This document shows positions 7,879 through 17,560 of a stretch of DNA of 43,805 bases, piece after piece. Made by a program: the position numbers and the translations under genes. The stretch comes from Nitrospirota bacterium (lineage in GTDB: Bacteria > Nitrospirota > Thermodesulfovibrionia > Thermodesulfovibrionales > JdFR-85): assembly GCA_035873375.1 (NCBI GenBank), contig JAYWMQ010000004.1:1-43805 (forward strand), given 5' to 3'. Position 1 is the stretch's first letter. Every line of letters starts with the position of its first letter. The notes beneath the pieces were generated by a model. That model had not been told where the DNA came from, made no database searches, and saw nothing but the letters and a program-made list of their open reading frames with translations.

Positions 7879-8376
7879 ATGTTGATTAAAGGCAGGACGT
7901 GGAGGTTTGGGGCGGATATTGATACTGATGCCATCATACCTGCACGGTATCTCAACACATCAGACCCTGAGGAGCTTGCAAGGCACGTTATGGAAGACGC
8001 AGATCCGGGGTTTCCGGAGAAGGTGAAAGCCGGGGATATTATAGTTGCAGACAAGAACTTCGGCTGCGGGTCATCGCGGGAGCATGCACCGATTGCAATC
8101 AAGGCTGCCGGTATACAGGCGGTAGTGGCAAAGAGTTTTGCAAGGATATTTTATCGTAATGCCTTTAATATAGGTCTTCCCATCTTTGAGTCTTCCGAGG
8201 CATCAGAGAAGATACGGGAAGGGGATGAGATAGAGATAGATGCCGACTCAGGACTTATCAGAAACCTGACAAGGAACGAGCAGTATCAGGCAAAACCCAT
8301 CCCCTCATTTATGCAGGAGCTTATCAAGGCAGGAGGTCTGGTAGAGTGGACACGCAGAAAGATAAAGGCAGCGTAA
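7879..8376 (+). CDS. leuD: 3-isopropylmalate dehydratase small subunit
   Basis: A 165-residue small subunit of the aconitase-type enzyme that isomerises 2- to 3-isopropylmalate in leucine synthesis. Family marks are [15 protein letters not shown] at the start, then [10 protein letters not shown] and [21 protein letters not shown]. The ATG at 7879 follows AGGAGGT by about 9 nt; the in-frame ATG at 7858 lies before that site and was not used. No leuC is in the window, so the large subunit must be encoded elsewhere. A homoaconitase or citraconate-type role is possible, but leuB 4 kb away favours leucine. Its 3' end overlaps glgB by 31 bp. Confidence 0.92.
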   Translation: MLIKGRTWRFGADIDTDAIIPARYLNTSDPEELARHVMEDADPGFPEKVKAGDIIVADKNFGCGSSREHAPIAIKAAGIQAVVAKSFARIFYRNAFNIGLPIFESSEASEKIREGDEIEIDADSGLIRNLTRNEQYQAKPIPSFMQELIKAGGLVEWTRRKIKAA

Positions 8377-10313
8377 CAACAGGTCGTCCCTTTCTGACCG
8401 ATTACGACCTCTACCTCTTTGGTGAAGGAAACCACCTCAGGATCTACGAGAAACTCGGGGCCCATGTAATCGAGGTTGACGGCAGAAAGGGTGTGCATTT
8501 TGCTCTCTGGGCTCCAAACGCCAAAAAGGTAAGCGTTATCGGGTCATTCAACAACTGGAACCCCTCTGCTCACAAGTTGAAAACACCCGGCCCTTCCGGG
8601 GTATGGACACTCTTTATTCCGGATATTGGGGTGGGTGAGTTATACAAGTTCCACATCAAATCAAGGATAAACGGGGTTATAAGGATAAAGAGCGACCCCT
8701 ATGCCTTCTACTCAGAGGTAAGGCCAAAGACCGCCAGCATTGTTTACGACATAGACCGGTATCAATGGAATGACCGGCAATGGATTGACGAAAGAAACAG
8801 TACCGACTATCTCCAAAAACCCCTCAACATATATGAGGTGCACCTTGGTTCATGGAAGAGGAAACCCGACGGCGGCTTTCTTACATATCGTGAATTTGCC
8901 GTGGAGCTGATACCTTATGTCAAGGAACTCGGCTATACCCATATAGAGCTCCTTCCCATCACCGAGCATCCCCTTGATGCTTCCTGGGGATACCAGAGCA
9001 CGGGTTATTTTGCACCGACAAGCAGGTTCGGCACACCTGAGGACTTTATGTTCTTTGTCGACAGGTGTCATCAGGCCGGGGTAGGTGTTATCCTCGACTG
9101 GGTTCCCGGACACTTCCCGAAGGATGATCATGCGTTAAGGTTTTTCGACGGGACCTGCCTCTATGAATATGAAGACCCGCGAAAGGGGGAGCATAAGGAA
9201 TGGGGCACGCTGATATTCAACTACGGCAGAAACGAGGTAGCAAATTTCCTCAAGGCATCCGCCTTCTTCTGGCTTGACAGGTACCATCTTGACGGACTCA
9301 GGGTCGATGCCGTAGCCTCAATGCTCTATCTCGACTATTCAAGACAGGACGGCGAGTGGATTCCAAACATTTACGGCGGCAACGAAAACCTCGAGGCCAT
9401 AGATTTTCTGAAGAAGTTTAACGAGGTTGTACACCTGCACTTTCCAGGGGTTATAACCGTTGCAGAGGAATCCACGGCCTGGCCCGGGGTCTCCAGGCCC
9501 ACATATCTTGGCGGACTCGGATTTACAATGAAATGGAATATGGGGTGGATGCACGACACACTTGAGTATTTCACAAAAGACCCGGTATTCAGAAAATACC
9601 ACCACAGCAACCTCACGTTCGGACTCATTTACGCATTCACTGAAAACTTCGTCCTCCCGCTCTCACACGACGAGGTGGTTCACGGCAAGAAGTCGCTGCT
9701 GGACAAGATGCCGGGAGATGCATGGCAAAAATTTGCCAACCTCCGCACACTCTATGGATTCATGTACGGACACCCCGGCAAAAAGCTCCTCTTCATGGGA
9801 GGGGAGTTCGGACAGTGGTGGGAATGGAATCAGGATTCTGAATTACAGTGGCATCTGCTTAAGGAAGGGAAATATCACGGGGGTATCAGGCGGTTCGTCA
9901 CAGACCTCAACAACCTCTACATCACAGAGCCCCCCCTTTACGAGGTGGACTTCAAACAGGAGGGGTTTGAGTGGATTGACTTCTCTGATGCCGACCAGAG
10001 TGTACTCTCCTTTATCCGGAGAGCAGAAAACACCGAAGACTTCCTTGTTTTTATATGCAACTTCACCCCTGTACCGCGATACAAATACATGGTCGGAGTA
10101 CCTGAACCAGGGTTCTATAAAGAGGTACTCAACAGCGATTCAGCAATATACGGCGGCTCTGACATGGGCAACCTCGGAGGCGTTGAGACAGTGGATGACT
10201 CTGTGCACGGACGCCCCTACTCATTGGAGATTACTCTGCCCCCCCTCAGCGTCCTGATTTTAAAGAGGGAAACAAGCTGGCAGGCTAACAGGCTGGCTGG
10301 CATCAGGCCCTGA
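8346..10313 (+). CDS. glgB: 1,4-alpha-glucan branching enzyme
   Basis: A 655-residue GH13 enzyme that cuts alpha-1,4 chains and re-attaches them by alpha-1,6 bonds in glycogen. An N-terminal CBM48 domain (about 45-140, with [20 protein letters not shown]) precedes the catalytic barrel. The catalytic triad can be placed at D321 (GLRVDAV), E374 (VAEEST) and D442 (LSHDEVVH). The start is a GTG at 8346 inside leuD, supported by AGGAGGT 8 nt upstream, so the two genes are probably translationally coupled although their pathways are unrelated. It lacks the longer N-terminal domain of the enterobacterial enzyme. Its last 11 bp overlap the convergent phosphohexomutase. Confidence 0.96.
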   Translation: MDTQKDKGSVTTGRPFLTDYDLYLFGEGNHLRIYEKLGAHVIEVDGRKGVHFALWAPNAKKVSVIGSFNNWNPSAHKLKTPGPSGVWTLFIPDIGVGELYKFHIKSRINGVIRIKSDPYAFYSEVRPKTASIVYDIDRYQWNDRQWIDERNSTDYLQKPLNIYEVHLGSWKRKPDGGFLTYREFAVELIPYVKELGYTHIELLPITEHPLDASWGYQSTGYFAPTSRFGTPEDFMFFVDRCHQAGVGVILDWVPGHFPKDDHALRFFDGTCLYEYEDPRKGEHKEWGTLIFNYGRNEVANFLKASAFFWLDRYHLDGLRVDAVASMLYLDYSRQDGEWIPNIYGGNENLEAIDFLKKFNEVVHLHFPGVITVAEESTAWPGVSRPTYLGGLGFTMKWNMGWMHDTLEYFTKDPVFRKYHHSNLTFGLIYAFTENFVLPLSHDEVVHGKKSLLDKMPGDAWQKFANLRTLYGFMYGHPGKKLLFMGGEFGQWWEWNQDSELQWHLLKEGKYHGGIRRFVTDLNNLYITEPPLYEVDFKQEGFEWIDFSDADQSVLSFIRRAENTEDFLVFICNFTPVPRYKYMVGVPEPGFYKEVLNSDSAIYGGSDMGNLGGVETVDDSVHGRPYSLEITLPPLSVLILKRETSWQANRLAGIRP

Positions 10314-11940
10314 TCGCCTCTTCAGTCAGCCTGGCTGCAGTCTTAAATATCGCCTCTTTCTCCTCAATCGTCCTTGCCTCAATATAAAACCTCACCTTTG
10401 GCTCGGTTCCCGACGGCCTGATCATCAGCCAGGAGCCGTCCTCAAGCACGATCTTGGTTCCGTCAACGGTTATCAGGTCCTTCACCTTCAATGACCTGTC
10501 ACCAATCTGTATTGTACTCCCCGCAGGATATCTATCCCTGATTATGGAGAGTTTTTTCTTCAATGGCTCACCAATAAGGGAACGGTCCACCTCGATACCT
10601 GAGCGGTCAGGATAATAATGACCATATTCATCCATAAGCTCCTTGAGATAGTCGCTCAGGTTCATTCCCGTAGTTGCAACCATCTCTATTGCAAGGAGGA
10701 GCGCAAAGAGGGCATCCTTTTCAAGGGTATGGTTATAGCCGGAGATGCCGTCAGACTCCTCAAACGCGACTATCGCCCGTTCAGGGGCATCCGGCAGCAG
10801 ATAGGGGCGGAAGTTTTTAAATCCCACCTTCGTCTCCCTTACTGTAATTCCATGTCTCTCTGCAATTGCATTGACAAAATTACTCGTTCCAACGGATTTT
10901 ACCGCAATACCCTTTATTCCCTTATGGACATGAAGGAAATGCAGGGCCATTGCACCAAAATAATTCATCGGTATCTGCATCGTATGGTCGGCAAACCTTA
11001 TCCTGTCACCGTCAGGGTCCATGATTACTCCGAGCCTGCATCCCGCAGTGCTTGCATTCAAAACGCGCTCAACACCCTCCATATTACGTGCCGACGGCTC
11101 CGGAGCCACTCCCCCGAAGAGAAAATCGTCTTCCGTCCTCAGCAAGACAAGTTTTTCGCCCGGTCTTCCTGAAACTCCCAGCAATCTTTCCGGCCTCTTC
11201 CTCGTTGCACCATGGACGTGATCAACCACGATCAGGCAGTCCGTGTCTGCCACGAATTTCCTGACCTTCTCCAGGTTCACTGTCCCACGGCTTCTGAGAA
11301 ATGTGATGTAGAGTCCGGTAGTATCTATCTCCTCATAATCTATCCCCTCTGCACTGCCCCTTCCGTCCTGCACACCGCCTTTCTGCATCAGGGCGTTTGC
11401 CTCTGCCTGAATCACATCCGTTATTTCAGAGCCGGCCGGACCTCCGTCCGAGGGGTTAAACTTGAGACCTGAATAATTGGAAGGATTATGTGAAGGCGTG
11501 ATATTTACTGAACATGCGGCATTGCGCATCACTATGGAGGCCGACAACTCAGGGGTGGTGGTCTCACCGGCATAATAGAGCCTTATCCCCTCAGAGGCAA
11601 GCATCCCCATAACCTCTTTTGCAAACTCGGGCCCCAGAAAGCGATTGTCGTGCCCTACGATTATCCCCCTGCGCCTGACATCATCAAAGTCCGATGTGCC
11701 AAGAGCCTCTCTTATCTCGGATTTCTCCATCCCGAGGGTATTGATGATTGCCTGCGTAACCACCCTGATATTATGAAAGGTAAAATCAGTCCCTATCTCT
11801 CCCCTCCATCCGGATGTGCCAAATACAATCCGGGATGGGGTATTATTTTCCCGTGCAAAACGCTCTATCTCCGGCAAAAGATCCGTGTTTAAACTTTTCT
11901 GAATGGCCTTCCAGCACTCCTCCGCACTCTCAAACTCCAT
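10303..11940 (-). CDS. Phosphoglucomutase/phosphomannomutase (alpha-D-phosphohexomutase)
   Basis: A 545-residue phosphohexomutase that interconverts hexose 1- and 6-phosphates through a phosphoserine. The active-site serine is S150 in NITPSHNP. The Mg-binding loop is DPDGDRIR, the sugar-binding loop [10 protein letters not shown], and the phosphate-binding loop [15 protein letters not shown] near the C-terminus. [11 protein letters not shown] near residue 40 is also typical. Sequence alone does not decide between glucose and mannose substrates; glgB converging on it favours glucose 1-phosphate for glycogen. No clear terminator separates the two convergent genes. Confidence 0.93.
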   Translation of the reverse strand: MEFESAEECWKAIQKSLNTDLLPEIERFARENNTPSRIVFGTSGWRGEIGTDFTFHNIRVVTQAIINTLGMEKSEIREALGTSDFDDVRRRGIIVGHDNRFLGPEFAKEVMGMLASEGIRLYYAGETTTPELSASIVMRNAACSVNITPSHNPSNYSGLKFNPSDGGPAGSEITDVIQAEANALMQKGGVQDGRGSAEGIDYEEIDTTGLYITFLRSRGTVNLEKVRKFVADTDCLIVVDHVHGATRKRPERLLGVSGRPGEKLVLLRTEDDFLFGGVAPEPSARNMEGVERVLNASTAGCRLGVIMDPDGDRIRFADHTMQIPMNYFGAMALHFLHVHKGIKGIAVKSVGTSNFVNAIAERHGITVRETKVGFKNFRPYLLPDAPERAIVAFEESDGISGYNHTLEKDALFALLLAIEMVATTGMNLSDYLKELMDEYGHYYPDRSGIEVDRSLIGEPLKKKLSIIRDRYPAGSTIQIGDRSLKVKDLITVDGTKIVLEDGSWLMIRPSGTEPKVRFYIEARTIEEKEAIFKTAARLTEEAIRA

Positions 11941-11951
11941 CCTGTCCTCCC

Positions 11952-11981
11952 TTCAAAGTTTGGATTAATTTATGATATTAT
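11952..11981 (+). promoter_or_regulatory. Possible promoter of leuB
   Basis: An extended -10, TGATATTAT (11973-11981), lies 18 nt after a weak -35-like TTCAAA (11952-11957). Transcription would begin near 11988, giving leuB an untranslated leader of about 47 nt. Confidence 0.4.
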
Positions 11982-12034
11982 ACATTAGTTTTTAATCATT
12001 CAGCCACGAACTACGGAGAAGGGAGTTTTAAACT

Positions 12035-13102
12035 ATGTCAAATTCTTACAGTATTGCCGTTATTCCCGGTGACGGGACAGGCCCTGAAGTAGTCAGGGAA
12101 GGGATGAAGGTACTGGAGTCGGCATCGGAGAGGTTCGGGTTCAAGCTCAACTTCACTCACTACGACCTGGGGGGAGAGCGGTATCTCAGAACAGGTGAGA
12201 CCCTTCCGGACGGCGTTATTGAAGACCTCAGGAAACACGATGCCATACTACTGGGGGCCATAGGACACCCTGATGTAAAACCCGGAGTTCTGGAGCAGGG
12301 GATTTTGCTGAGACTCCGCTTTGAGCTTGACCAGTACATAAATCTGAGACCCATAAAGCTATACCCGGGCGTTGAGTGTCCACTTAAAGACAAGGGCCCC
12401 GAGCACATAGACTTTGTGGTGGTCAGGGAAAATACCGAAGGACTTTATGTGGGCGGCGGGGCCTTCCTGAGAAAGGGAACAGCAAATGAGGTTGCCATAC
12501 AGGAGTCGGTCAATACAAGGCTCGGTGCAGAAAGGTGCATAAGGTATGCAATGCAATACTGCCGGAAACGGGACAAGAGAAAGAAACTGACACTCTGCGG
12601 AAAGACCAATGTCCTCACCTATGCCTGGGACCTCTGGCAGAGGACATTTAATGAGGTGGCAAAAGAATATCCCGACATAGAGACTGACTATGCACATGTG
12701 GACGCAATAACAATGTGGTTTGTGAAAAACCCTGAGTGGTTTGATGTAATAGTCACAGACAATATGTTCGGTGACATCATAACCGACCTCGGCGCCATGA
12801 TACAGGGCGGAATGGGCATAGCTGCAGGCGGAAACATCAACCCCGAAGGCGTCAGCATGTTTGAGCCCATAGGGGGGTCGGCACCCAAATATACGGGAAA
12901 GAATATAATAAACCCCCTTGCAGCCATCAGTGCCGGCGGAATGATGCTTGAGCACCTTGGCGAGGACGCAGCAGCAGAGACGATAGAGAAGGCCGTAATG
13001 GAAGTGACCGGCAAACACCTTGAGAGCCTCGCTGCCGGCAGGATGGGCTATAGCACCACTGAGGTGGGCGACCTTGTTGCAGACTATGTCGGGAAGCTTT
13101 AA
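12035..13102 (+). CDS. leuB: 3-isopropylmalate dehydrogenase
   Basis: A 355-residue NAD-dependent beta-decarboxylating dehydrogenase. Family marks are [18 protein letters not shown] at the N-terminus, [18 protein letters not shown] with the substrate-binding arginines, [12 protein letters not shown], and the metal/NAD segment [20 protein letters not shown], then [18 protein letters not shown]. The [13 protein letters not shown] version is more like the LeuB of some actinobacteria than of enterobacteria. leuD upstream and asd downstream support a role in leucine synthesis; tartrate or isocitrate dehydrogenases of the same family are less likely. Purines (GGAGAAGGGAG) precede the ATG. Confidence 0.9.
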   Translation: MSNSYSIAVIPGDGTGPEVVREGMKVLESASERFGFKLNFTHYDLGGERYLRTGETLPDGVIEDLRKHDAILLGAIGHPDVKPGVLEQGILLRLRFELDQYINLRPIKLYPGVECPLKDKGPEHIDFVVVRENTEGLYVGGGAFLRKGTANEVAIQESVNTRLGAERCIRYAMQYCRKRDKRKKLTLCGKTNVLTYAWDLWQRTFNEVAKEYPDIETDYAHVDAITMWFVKNPEWFDVIVTDNMFGDIITDLGAMIQGGMGIAAGGNINPEGVSMFEPIGGSAPKYTGKNIINPLAAISAGGMMLEHLGEDAAAETIEKAVMEVTGKHLESLAAGRMGYSTTEVGDLVADYVGKL

Positions 13103-13173
13103 AGTATAGCATGGTTGTTGGAAGGGATATGATGGATTCTGAAAACTTTAAATGCATAAAGGAGCCGTAAATA

Positions 13174-14193
13174 ATGCTTGAGAAAAAGGAACAATATAGA
13201 GTTGCCGTTGTTGGCGCAACAGGCGCTGTTGGTGAGGAGATGATATCCGTTCTTGAGGAAAGACACTTTCCTGTGGAAGAGCTGCTCCCCTTTGCATCCG
13301 AAAGGTCAGCGGGTACAAGAATAGAGTTCAGGGGAAAAGAGACGGTGGTCAGCCTGCTGGAGGAGGACTCTTTTAAGGGAGTTGATATCGCCCTGTTTTC
13401 AGCAGGCGGAGAAAGGTCAAAAACATGGGCACCTGTGGCCGCCCGTTCAGGATGTGTGGTAATCGACAACTCCTCTGCATGGCGCATGGACCCTGACGTG
13501 CCACTCGTGGTACCGGAGGTCAACCCCGGGGACATCAGCAGGCACAAGGGCATAATTGCAAATCCGAACTGTTCAACCATTCAGATGGTGATGGCACTCA
13601 AACCGATACATGATGCTGCAGGGATAAAGAGGGTGGTTGTTACAACTTTTCAGTCCGTCTCCGGCACAGGAAAAAAGGCGATGGACGAGCTTCTCAAACA
13701 GACCACGGACATGCTTGGTTTCAACTCTGTTGAGTGTAAGGTCTATCCGCACCAGATCGCATTTAATGTCCTGCCGCACATTGACGGTTTCCTTGATAAC
13801 GGTTATACGAAAGAAGAGATGAAGATGGTCAATGAGACTAGAAAGATACTGGGGGATGACTCAATCAGGGTAACTGCTACAACCGTAAGGGTCCCAGTCT
13901 TCAGGTGTCATGCCGAGAGTGTAAATGTTGAAACCGAAAAAAAGCTTGCAGCCGATGACGTCCGGGCACTGCTTGCGGCCTTCCCCGGGATTGTAGTATT
14001 TGATGCCCCCGAGAAGAACATTTATCCACTCCCTGTTGATACGGCCGGAAAAGACGACGTTTATATCGGCAGGGTAAGGGAGGATGAATCCATTGAAAAT
14101 GGCATCAACATGTGGATAGTGGCAGATAACCTCAGAAAAGGCGCAGCCCTGAATGCCGTACAGATTGCAGAGAGACTGATTAAGACCGCATGA
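13174..14193 (+). CDS. asd: Aspartate-semialdehyde dehydrogenase
   Basis: A 339-residue NADPH-dependent enzyme that reduces aspartyl phosphate to the semialdehyde, the branch point to lysine, threonine and methionine. The nucleotide motif VVGATGAVGEEM is at residues 12-23 and the catalytic cysteine is C133 in NPNCSTIQ. VRVPVFRCHAESVNVE carries substrate-binding residues. It uses the ATG at 13174 with AAGGAG about 9 nt upstream. It lies 71 bp after leuB on the same strand, so the two are probably co-transcribed. Confidence 0.96.
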   Translation: MLEKKEQYRVAVVGATGAVGEEMISVLEERHFPVEELLPFASERSAGTRIEFRGKETVVSLLEEDSFKGVDIALFSAGGERSKTWAPVAARSGCVVIDNSSAWRMDPDVPLVVPEVNPGDISRHKGIIANPNCSTIQMVMALKPIHDAAGIKRVVVTTFQSVSGTGKKAMDELLKQTTDMLGFNSVECKVYPHQIAFNVLPHIDGFLDNGYTKEEMKMVNETRKILGDDSIRVTATTVRVPVFRCHAESVNVETEKKLAADDVRALLAAFPGIVVFDAPEKNIYPLPVDTAGKDDVYIGRVREDESIENGINMWIVADNLRKGAALNAVQIAERLIKTA

Positions 14194-14272
14194 CGGGAAT
14201 TTCAGCAAACGAGGAGCAACCCCCGAATGAACAAAAGGTTTGCAATGTAAACAGAGGGCTTCAAATATTACT

Positions 14273-14301
14273 TTGTACACTACATGTTTTTATGTTAAAA
14301 T
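14273..14301 (+). promoter_or_regulatory. Promoter of the HEAT/HD-GYP pair, predicting a leaderless mRNA
   Basis: TTGTAC (14273-14278), a 17-nt spacer and TAAAAT (14296-14301, in the extended form TGTTAAAAT) make a good sigma-70-type promoter. The -10 ends 6 nt before the ATG at 14308, so transcription should start at or next to the start codon. No separate SD with usable spacing is present (AGGG is one nt from the ATG). Confidence 0.6.
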
Positions 14302-14307
14302 TAGGGC

Positions 14308-16452
14308 ATGGCTGACGACAGGGAAAAACTCCCCCTTGATGCTCAATTACTCAGTGAGGCCATCTTTGAGTTAAATGTCTCACGTCGCAATGTAAATATC
14401 TATCCTGCCGGTCACCCCTCGGTAGAGAGGTCATTAAACAGGGCATTCGACTGTTTGGAAAAACTCTTTAAACTGAGGCCCGAGATAACCTTTGCTATTG
14501 CAAAGGACACCATTGTTATCGATAACAGTGTCCTTGACAAAAAAAACGCTGCTTACAGGGAATTTGCCCTGCATCTGAGCGGGATGAATATCGCCTTTGT
14601 AACATTCACTTCCGGCCTGACTAAAGACGAGTTTTATGAATTTCTCCGTTTTCTGTCAATTGATGCTACTGACTTGACTCCGGAAGCCCTTCAGGAGGCG
14701 GTAAAAGAGTACAAGCTGATTCATATCAAGACGGGCTTCATAGACTATGGTGCGTTCTCTTTTGGTGAAGGCAGGACGGAAAAGGAAGGTTCCGGAACAG
14801 GCCTGTGGGAACGTTATGTACGCGGCCTGATTGACGGCACCCTGCAAACAGAAGGTGCCTCAGACGTAATACAGGAAATCCCCCCTGAAACCCTCGCAGA
14901 AATGTTAAATACAACCGATCCCGGGGAGATCAAGGAAGAGAGCTGTGAGAGGGTGATTACCACTTACATGAATACGTCTTCGGAATCGGCTTTCTCCAGC
15001 AGGGAGCTGACAAGGCTCATAGATTTTATCAGCAGACTCCGGCCTGAATTAAAGAAACAGTTCCTCTCCTCTGCAGTCAAAAATGTCTCCACGGATATAG
15101 GGGCTACTACGCGGGCAATCAAAGAGATATCAGTAGACAAGATTATAGAACTGCTCAGCGCTATTGACGAACAGCAAGTAACCATACCCGCGGCCCTTAA
15201 AAATCTTCTTGATAAATTTTCGAAGTTTTATCAGGTTGACTCTGAAGACACTACCTTTGGGGACAGCATAATTGCAGATGATATATTCCTCTCCCCAGAC
15301 GTTGTAAACCTCCTGGGCACAGGTGACTTTGAATCCTATGTGACAGACGTATACCAGAAAGAGATAGAGCAAGTTCTGAGATTTGATGTCTCGGAAGTCG
15401 CAGCAATGGAATTGGCAGAGCTCACGAAGGCATGCAGTGATGAGTATGTTGAGAGATATTTCAATCAGACAATGCTGGAGCTTATTTCATCCGATATAAT
15501 CTCTGAAGAAGAATATGAATATCTTGTCAATATGATAAAAGAAGAGGCGGGTCAGTTTATAGAGACCGGCCGGTATGGTCAGGTACTGAAGATATTCCGG
15601 GTGCTGGAATCAAATCTGTCAAAAGAGAGATTCCTGGATATAAGTTCAGAAGCCCTTAAGAATTACAAGTCCCCTGAATTCATATCACAGTTCATTGACT
15701 CCCTCAGGATTATAGGCAGACAGGCAAGAGAAGATGCCCTGCAATTGTGCGATTATTATGGAAATCGGATTATATCCCCGCTGATGGATGCACTCGTTGA
15801 CGAGGAGTCACAAACAATCAGGCATTTTCTCATAAGCCTGATAACACACTTTGGAGCGAGGGTAATTCCCGTTGCCATAAAACACATAAGTGACAGCAGG
15901 TGGTTTGTCAAGAGAAACATGCTGCTCATCCTGAGCGAGTGTGGAACAAAGGAAGTGCTTCCGCACGTCAGGCCTTATTGTCATCATGAGAATCCCAAGG
16001 TCAGTTTTGAAGCAATAAAGTGTCTGCTGAAGGAAGGGGACAGCTATGGGATTAATGCACTCAGGGGATACCTTAAATCGGAAAACAAAGAGGCGGTTGA
16101 ACAGGCCATAGCCCTCTCCGGAATCTTTAAGGTAAGGGAGGTAATTCCTGATCTGACGCGGATGCTCAGGAGAAAAGGCATATCCGGCAAGGACATCTAC
16201 GATAAGATTCCCATAGTGAAAGCCCTTGCCCAGATAGGAGACCCCGGCACCCTGGACACCATCAGGGATACCCTTTCAATCAGAAGCATCCTCTTTAAAG
16301 GCGCTGTTGAGCGGCTAAGGGAGGCAGTATACAGCTCACTTAAGCATTACCCGGTCGATGAGATTGAAGACCTTATAGAGAAGGGCCTGAAGTCCAAAAA
16401 CGAACGCATAAGACACGAATCCATGAAAATCAAAAAGGCAAGGAGCGGCTGA
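14308..16452 (+). CDS. HEAT-repeat protein with a shared N-terminal domain
   Basis: Function unknown. 714 residues, no signal peptide or membrane segment, so probably cytoplasmic. The first ~160 residues match the N-terminus of the next gene: NIYPAGHPSV against SLYSKDHISV, then a strand with KDTIVIDNSV against EDNLVVNKTP, a GM/GI-x-F-x-x-G turn, and IHIKTGFID against PHIKTGIVD. The middle is helical. From about 470 to the end, repeated helix pairs such as IISPLMDALVDEESQTIRHFL and VLPHVRPYCHHENPKVSFEAI look like HEAT repeats, a protein-binding scaffold. It is adjacent to the HD-GYP gene with no gap (TGA then ATG), so the products probably act together, perhaps as a sensor/scaffold and its output enzyme. 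Confidence 0.8.
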   Translation: MADDREKLPLDAQLLSEAIFELNVSRRNVNIYPAGHPSVERSLNRAFDCLEKLFKLRPEITFAIAKDTIVIDNSVLDKKNAAYREFALHLSGMNIAFVTFTSGLTKDEFYEFLRFLSIDATDLTPEALQEAVKEYKLIHIKTGFIDYGAFSFGEGRTEKEGSGTGLWERYVRGLIDGTLQTEGASDVIQEIPPETLAEMLNTTDPGEIKEESCERVITTYMNTSSESAFSSRELTRLIDFISRLRPELKKQFLSSAVKNVSTDIGATTRAIKEISVDKIIELLSAIDEQQVTIPAALKNLLDKFSKFYQVDSEDTTFGDSIIADDIFLSPDVVNLLGTGDFESYVTDVYQKEIEQVLRFDVSEVAAMELAELTKACSDEYVERYFNQTMLELISSDIISEEEYEYLVNMIKEEAGQFIETGRYGQVLKIFRVLESNLSKERFLDISSEALKNYKSPEFISQFIDSLRIIGRQAREDALQLCDYYGNRIISPLMDALVDEESQTIRHFLISLITHFGARVIPVAIKHISDSRWFVKRNMLLILSECGTKEVLPHVRPYCHHENPKVSFEAIKCLLKEGDSYGINALRGYLKSENKEAVEQAIALSGIFKVREVIPDLTRMLRRKGISGKDIYDKIPIVKALAQIGDPGTLDTIRDTLSIRSILFKGAVERLREAVYSSLKHYPVDEIEDLIEKGLKSKNERIRHESMKIKKARSG

Positions 16453-17553
16453 ATGGCATTTGCAAAGGCATTTATCTCGACATTAATGTCTGCTATATCA
16501 AATTGTTCACTCTACTCAAAAGATCATATATCCGTGGACAACCTGACCAAAAAGTCCATCGCTATCCTGGACGAACTCCTGACAGACAAGGACAGCCTCG
16601 AGATAATGGTAGTGGAAGACAACCTTGTTGTAAACAAGACCCCTGCAAGAAATGCTGGACACCATGGGAGTAATTTAATCAAGAGACTAAAGAGAAAGGG
16701 GATCTCCCGCATTGATTTTCTAAAAGGCATTTCCTACTCAGAGCTCAAACAGTTCATTGCCGACCTGAGTGACCCCGAAAAAAAGCTGAGGACATACCCG
16801 CATATAAAGACCGGAATTGTCGACGTCAGGATAGGTGGATATACGTTAGCGAGCAGCCTTGAAAACATTTCAGCAGAGCAGGTCGAAAGGGTAAAGGAGC
16901 TATACCACAACATCGCACCTCACAAGGAACTCAACATCTCTGGACTCGAGGAGATTGTGGTCAATTTTATCGTCACTTTCAAGCGGGAGGCAAACATCCT
17001 TAAACTGATAAGCCCTGTCAAGGCTTACAGTGAATACACCTACACACACGCTACCAACGTGGCGATCCTCTCCATGTTTCAGGCTGAGTCACTTGGGGCC
17101 AGGGACGATCTGCTGCACGACATCGGGATAGCAGCCTTACTGCACGATGTGGGCAAACTCTTTATTTCAAAGGAAATATTGGAGAAGACGGGCAAGCTTG
17201 ACAAAAAGGAGTGGGAAGAAATAAAGATGCACTCACTTTACGGGGCCAGATACCTTGCAAAAATCGATGGACTGACACAACTTGCGCCTATTGCAGCACT
17301 CGAACACCACCTGAGATACGACTGCAAGGGATATCCGCAACTTAATGCAGGCGGAACAGAACAGCATTTCTGCAGCCAGATCATTGCCACCTCTGACTTC
17401 TTTGACGCCCTGAGAAGCCGGAGACCATACAAAAGAGACTGGCAGATAAAAGAGATTATCGCTCTGATGAAGGAAAATGCCGGATCCGAATTCAATCCCT
17501 TTTTAGTGGATAATTTCTCAAGAACACTTCTAAAGGCTTTGAAAAAAGGATAG
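16453..17553 (+). CDS. HD-GYP-related phosphohydrolase with shared N-terminal domain
   Basis: 366 residues. The N-terminal ~130 residues are a paralogue of the N-terminus of the preceding HEAT protein. The C-terminal half (from about 180) is an HD domain: H199 (THATNVA), H231-D232 (LLHDVGK), a His in IKMHSLYG and the pair in LEHHLRYDCKGYP. In canonical HD-GYP cyclic di-GMP phosphodiesterases the last motif reads HHE-x-x-DG-x-GYP; here Glu is Leu and DG is DC, while GYP remains. Metal ligands of the core HD site look intact, so it may still be a hydrolase, but cyclic di-GMP activity is uncertain. It converges on waaA with only 7 bp between stops. Confidence 0.85.
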   Translation: MAFAKAFISTLMSAISNCSLYSKDHISVDNLTKKSIAILDELLTDKDSLEIMVVEDNLVVNKTPARNAGHHGSNLIKRLKRKGISRIDFLKGISYSELKQFIADLSDPEKKLRTYPHIKTGIVDVRIGGYTLASSLENISAEQVERVKELYHNIAPHKELNISGLEEIVVNFIVTFKREANILKLISPVKAYSEYTYTHATNVAILSMFQAESLGARDDLLHDIGIAALLHDVGKLFISKEILEKTGKLDKKEWEEIKMHSLYGARYLAKIDGLTQLAPIAALEHHLRYDCKGYPQLNAGGTEQHFCSQIIATSDFFDALRSRRPYKRDWQIKEIIALMKENAGSEFNPFLVDNFSRTLLKALKKG

Positions 17554-17560
17554 CAGATTG

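Noticed and set aside
9562-10257. A 231-codon plus-strand ORF inside glgB
   Set aside because: It lies in another frame of glgB, is rich in Ser/Thr/Arg as expected of a shadow frame, and shows no domain or SD.
12359-13580. Long minus-strand ORFs (up to 219 codons) opposite leuB and asd
   Set aside because: They are antisense to well-conserved genes, have unnatural composition and no family likeness.
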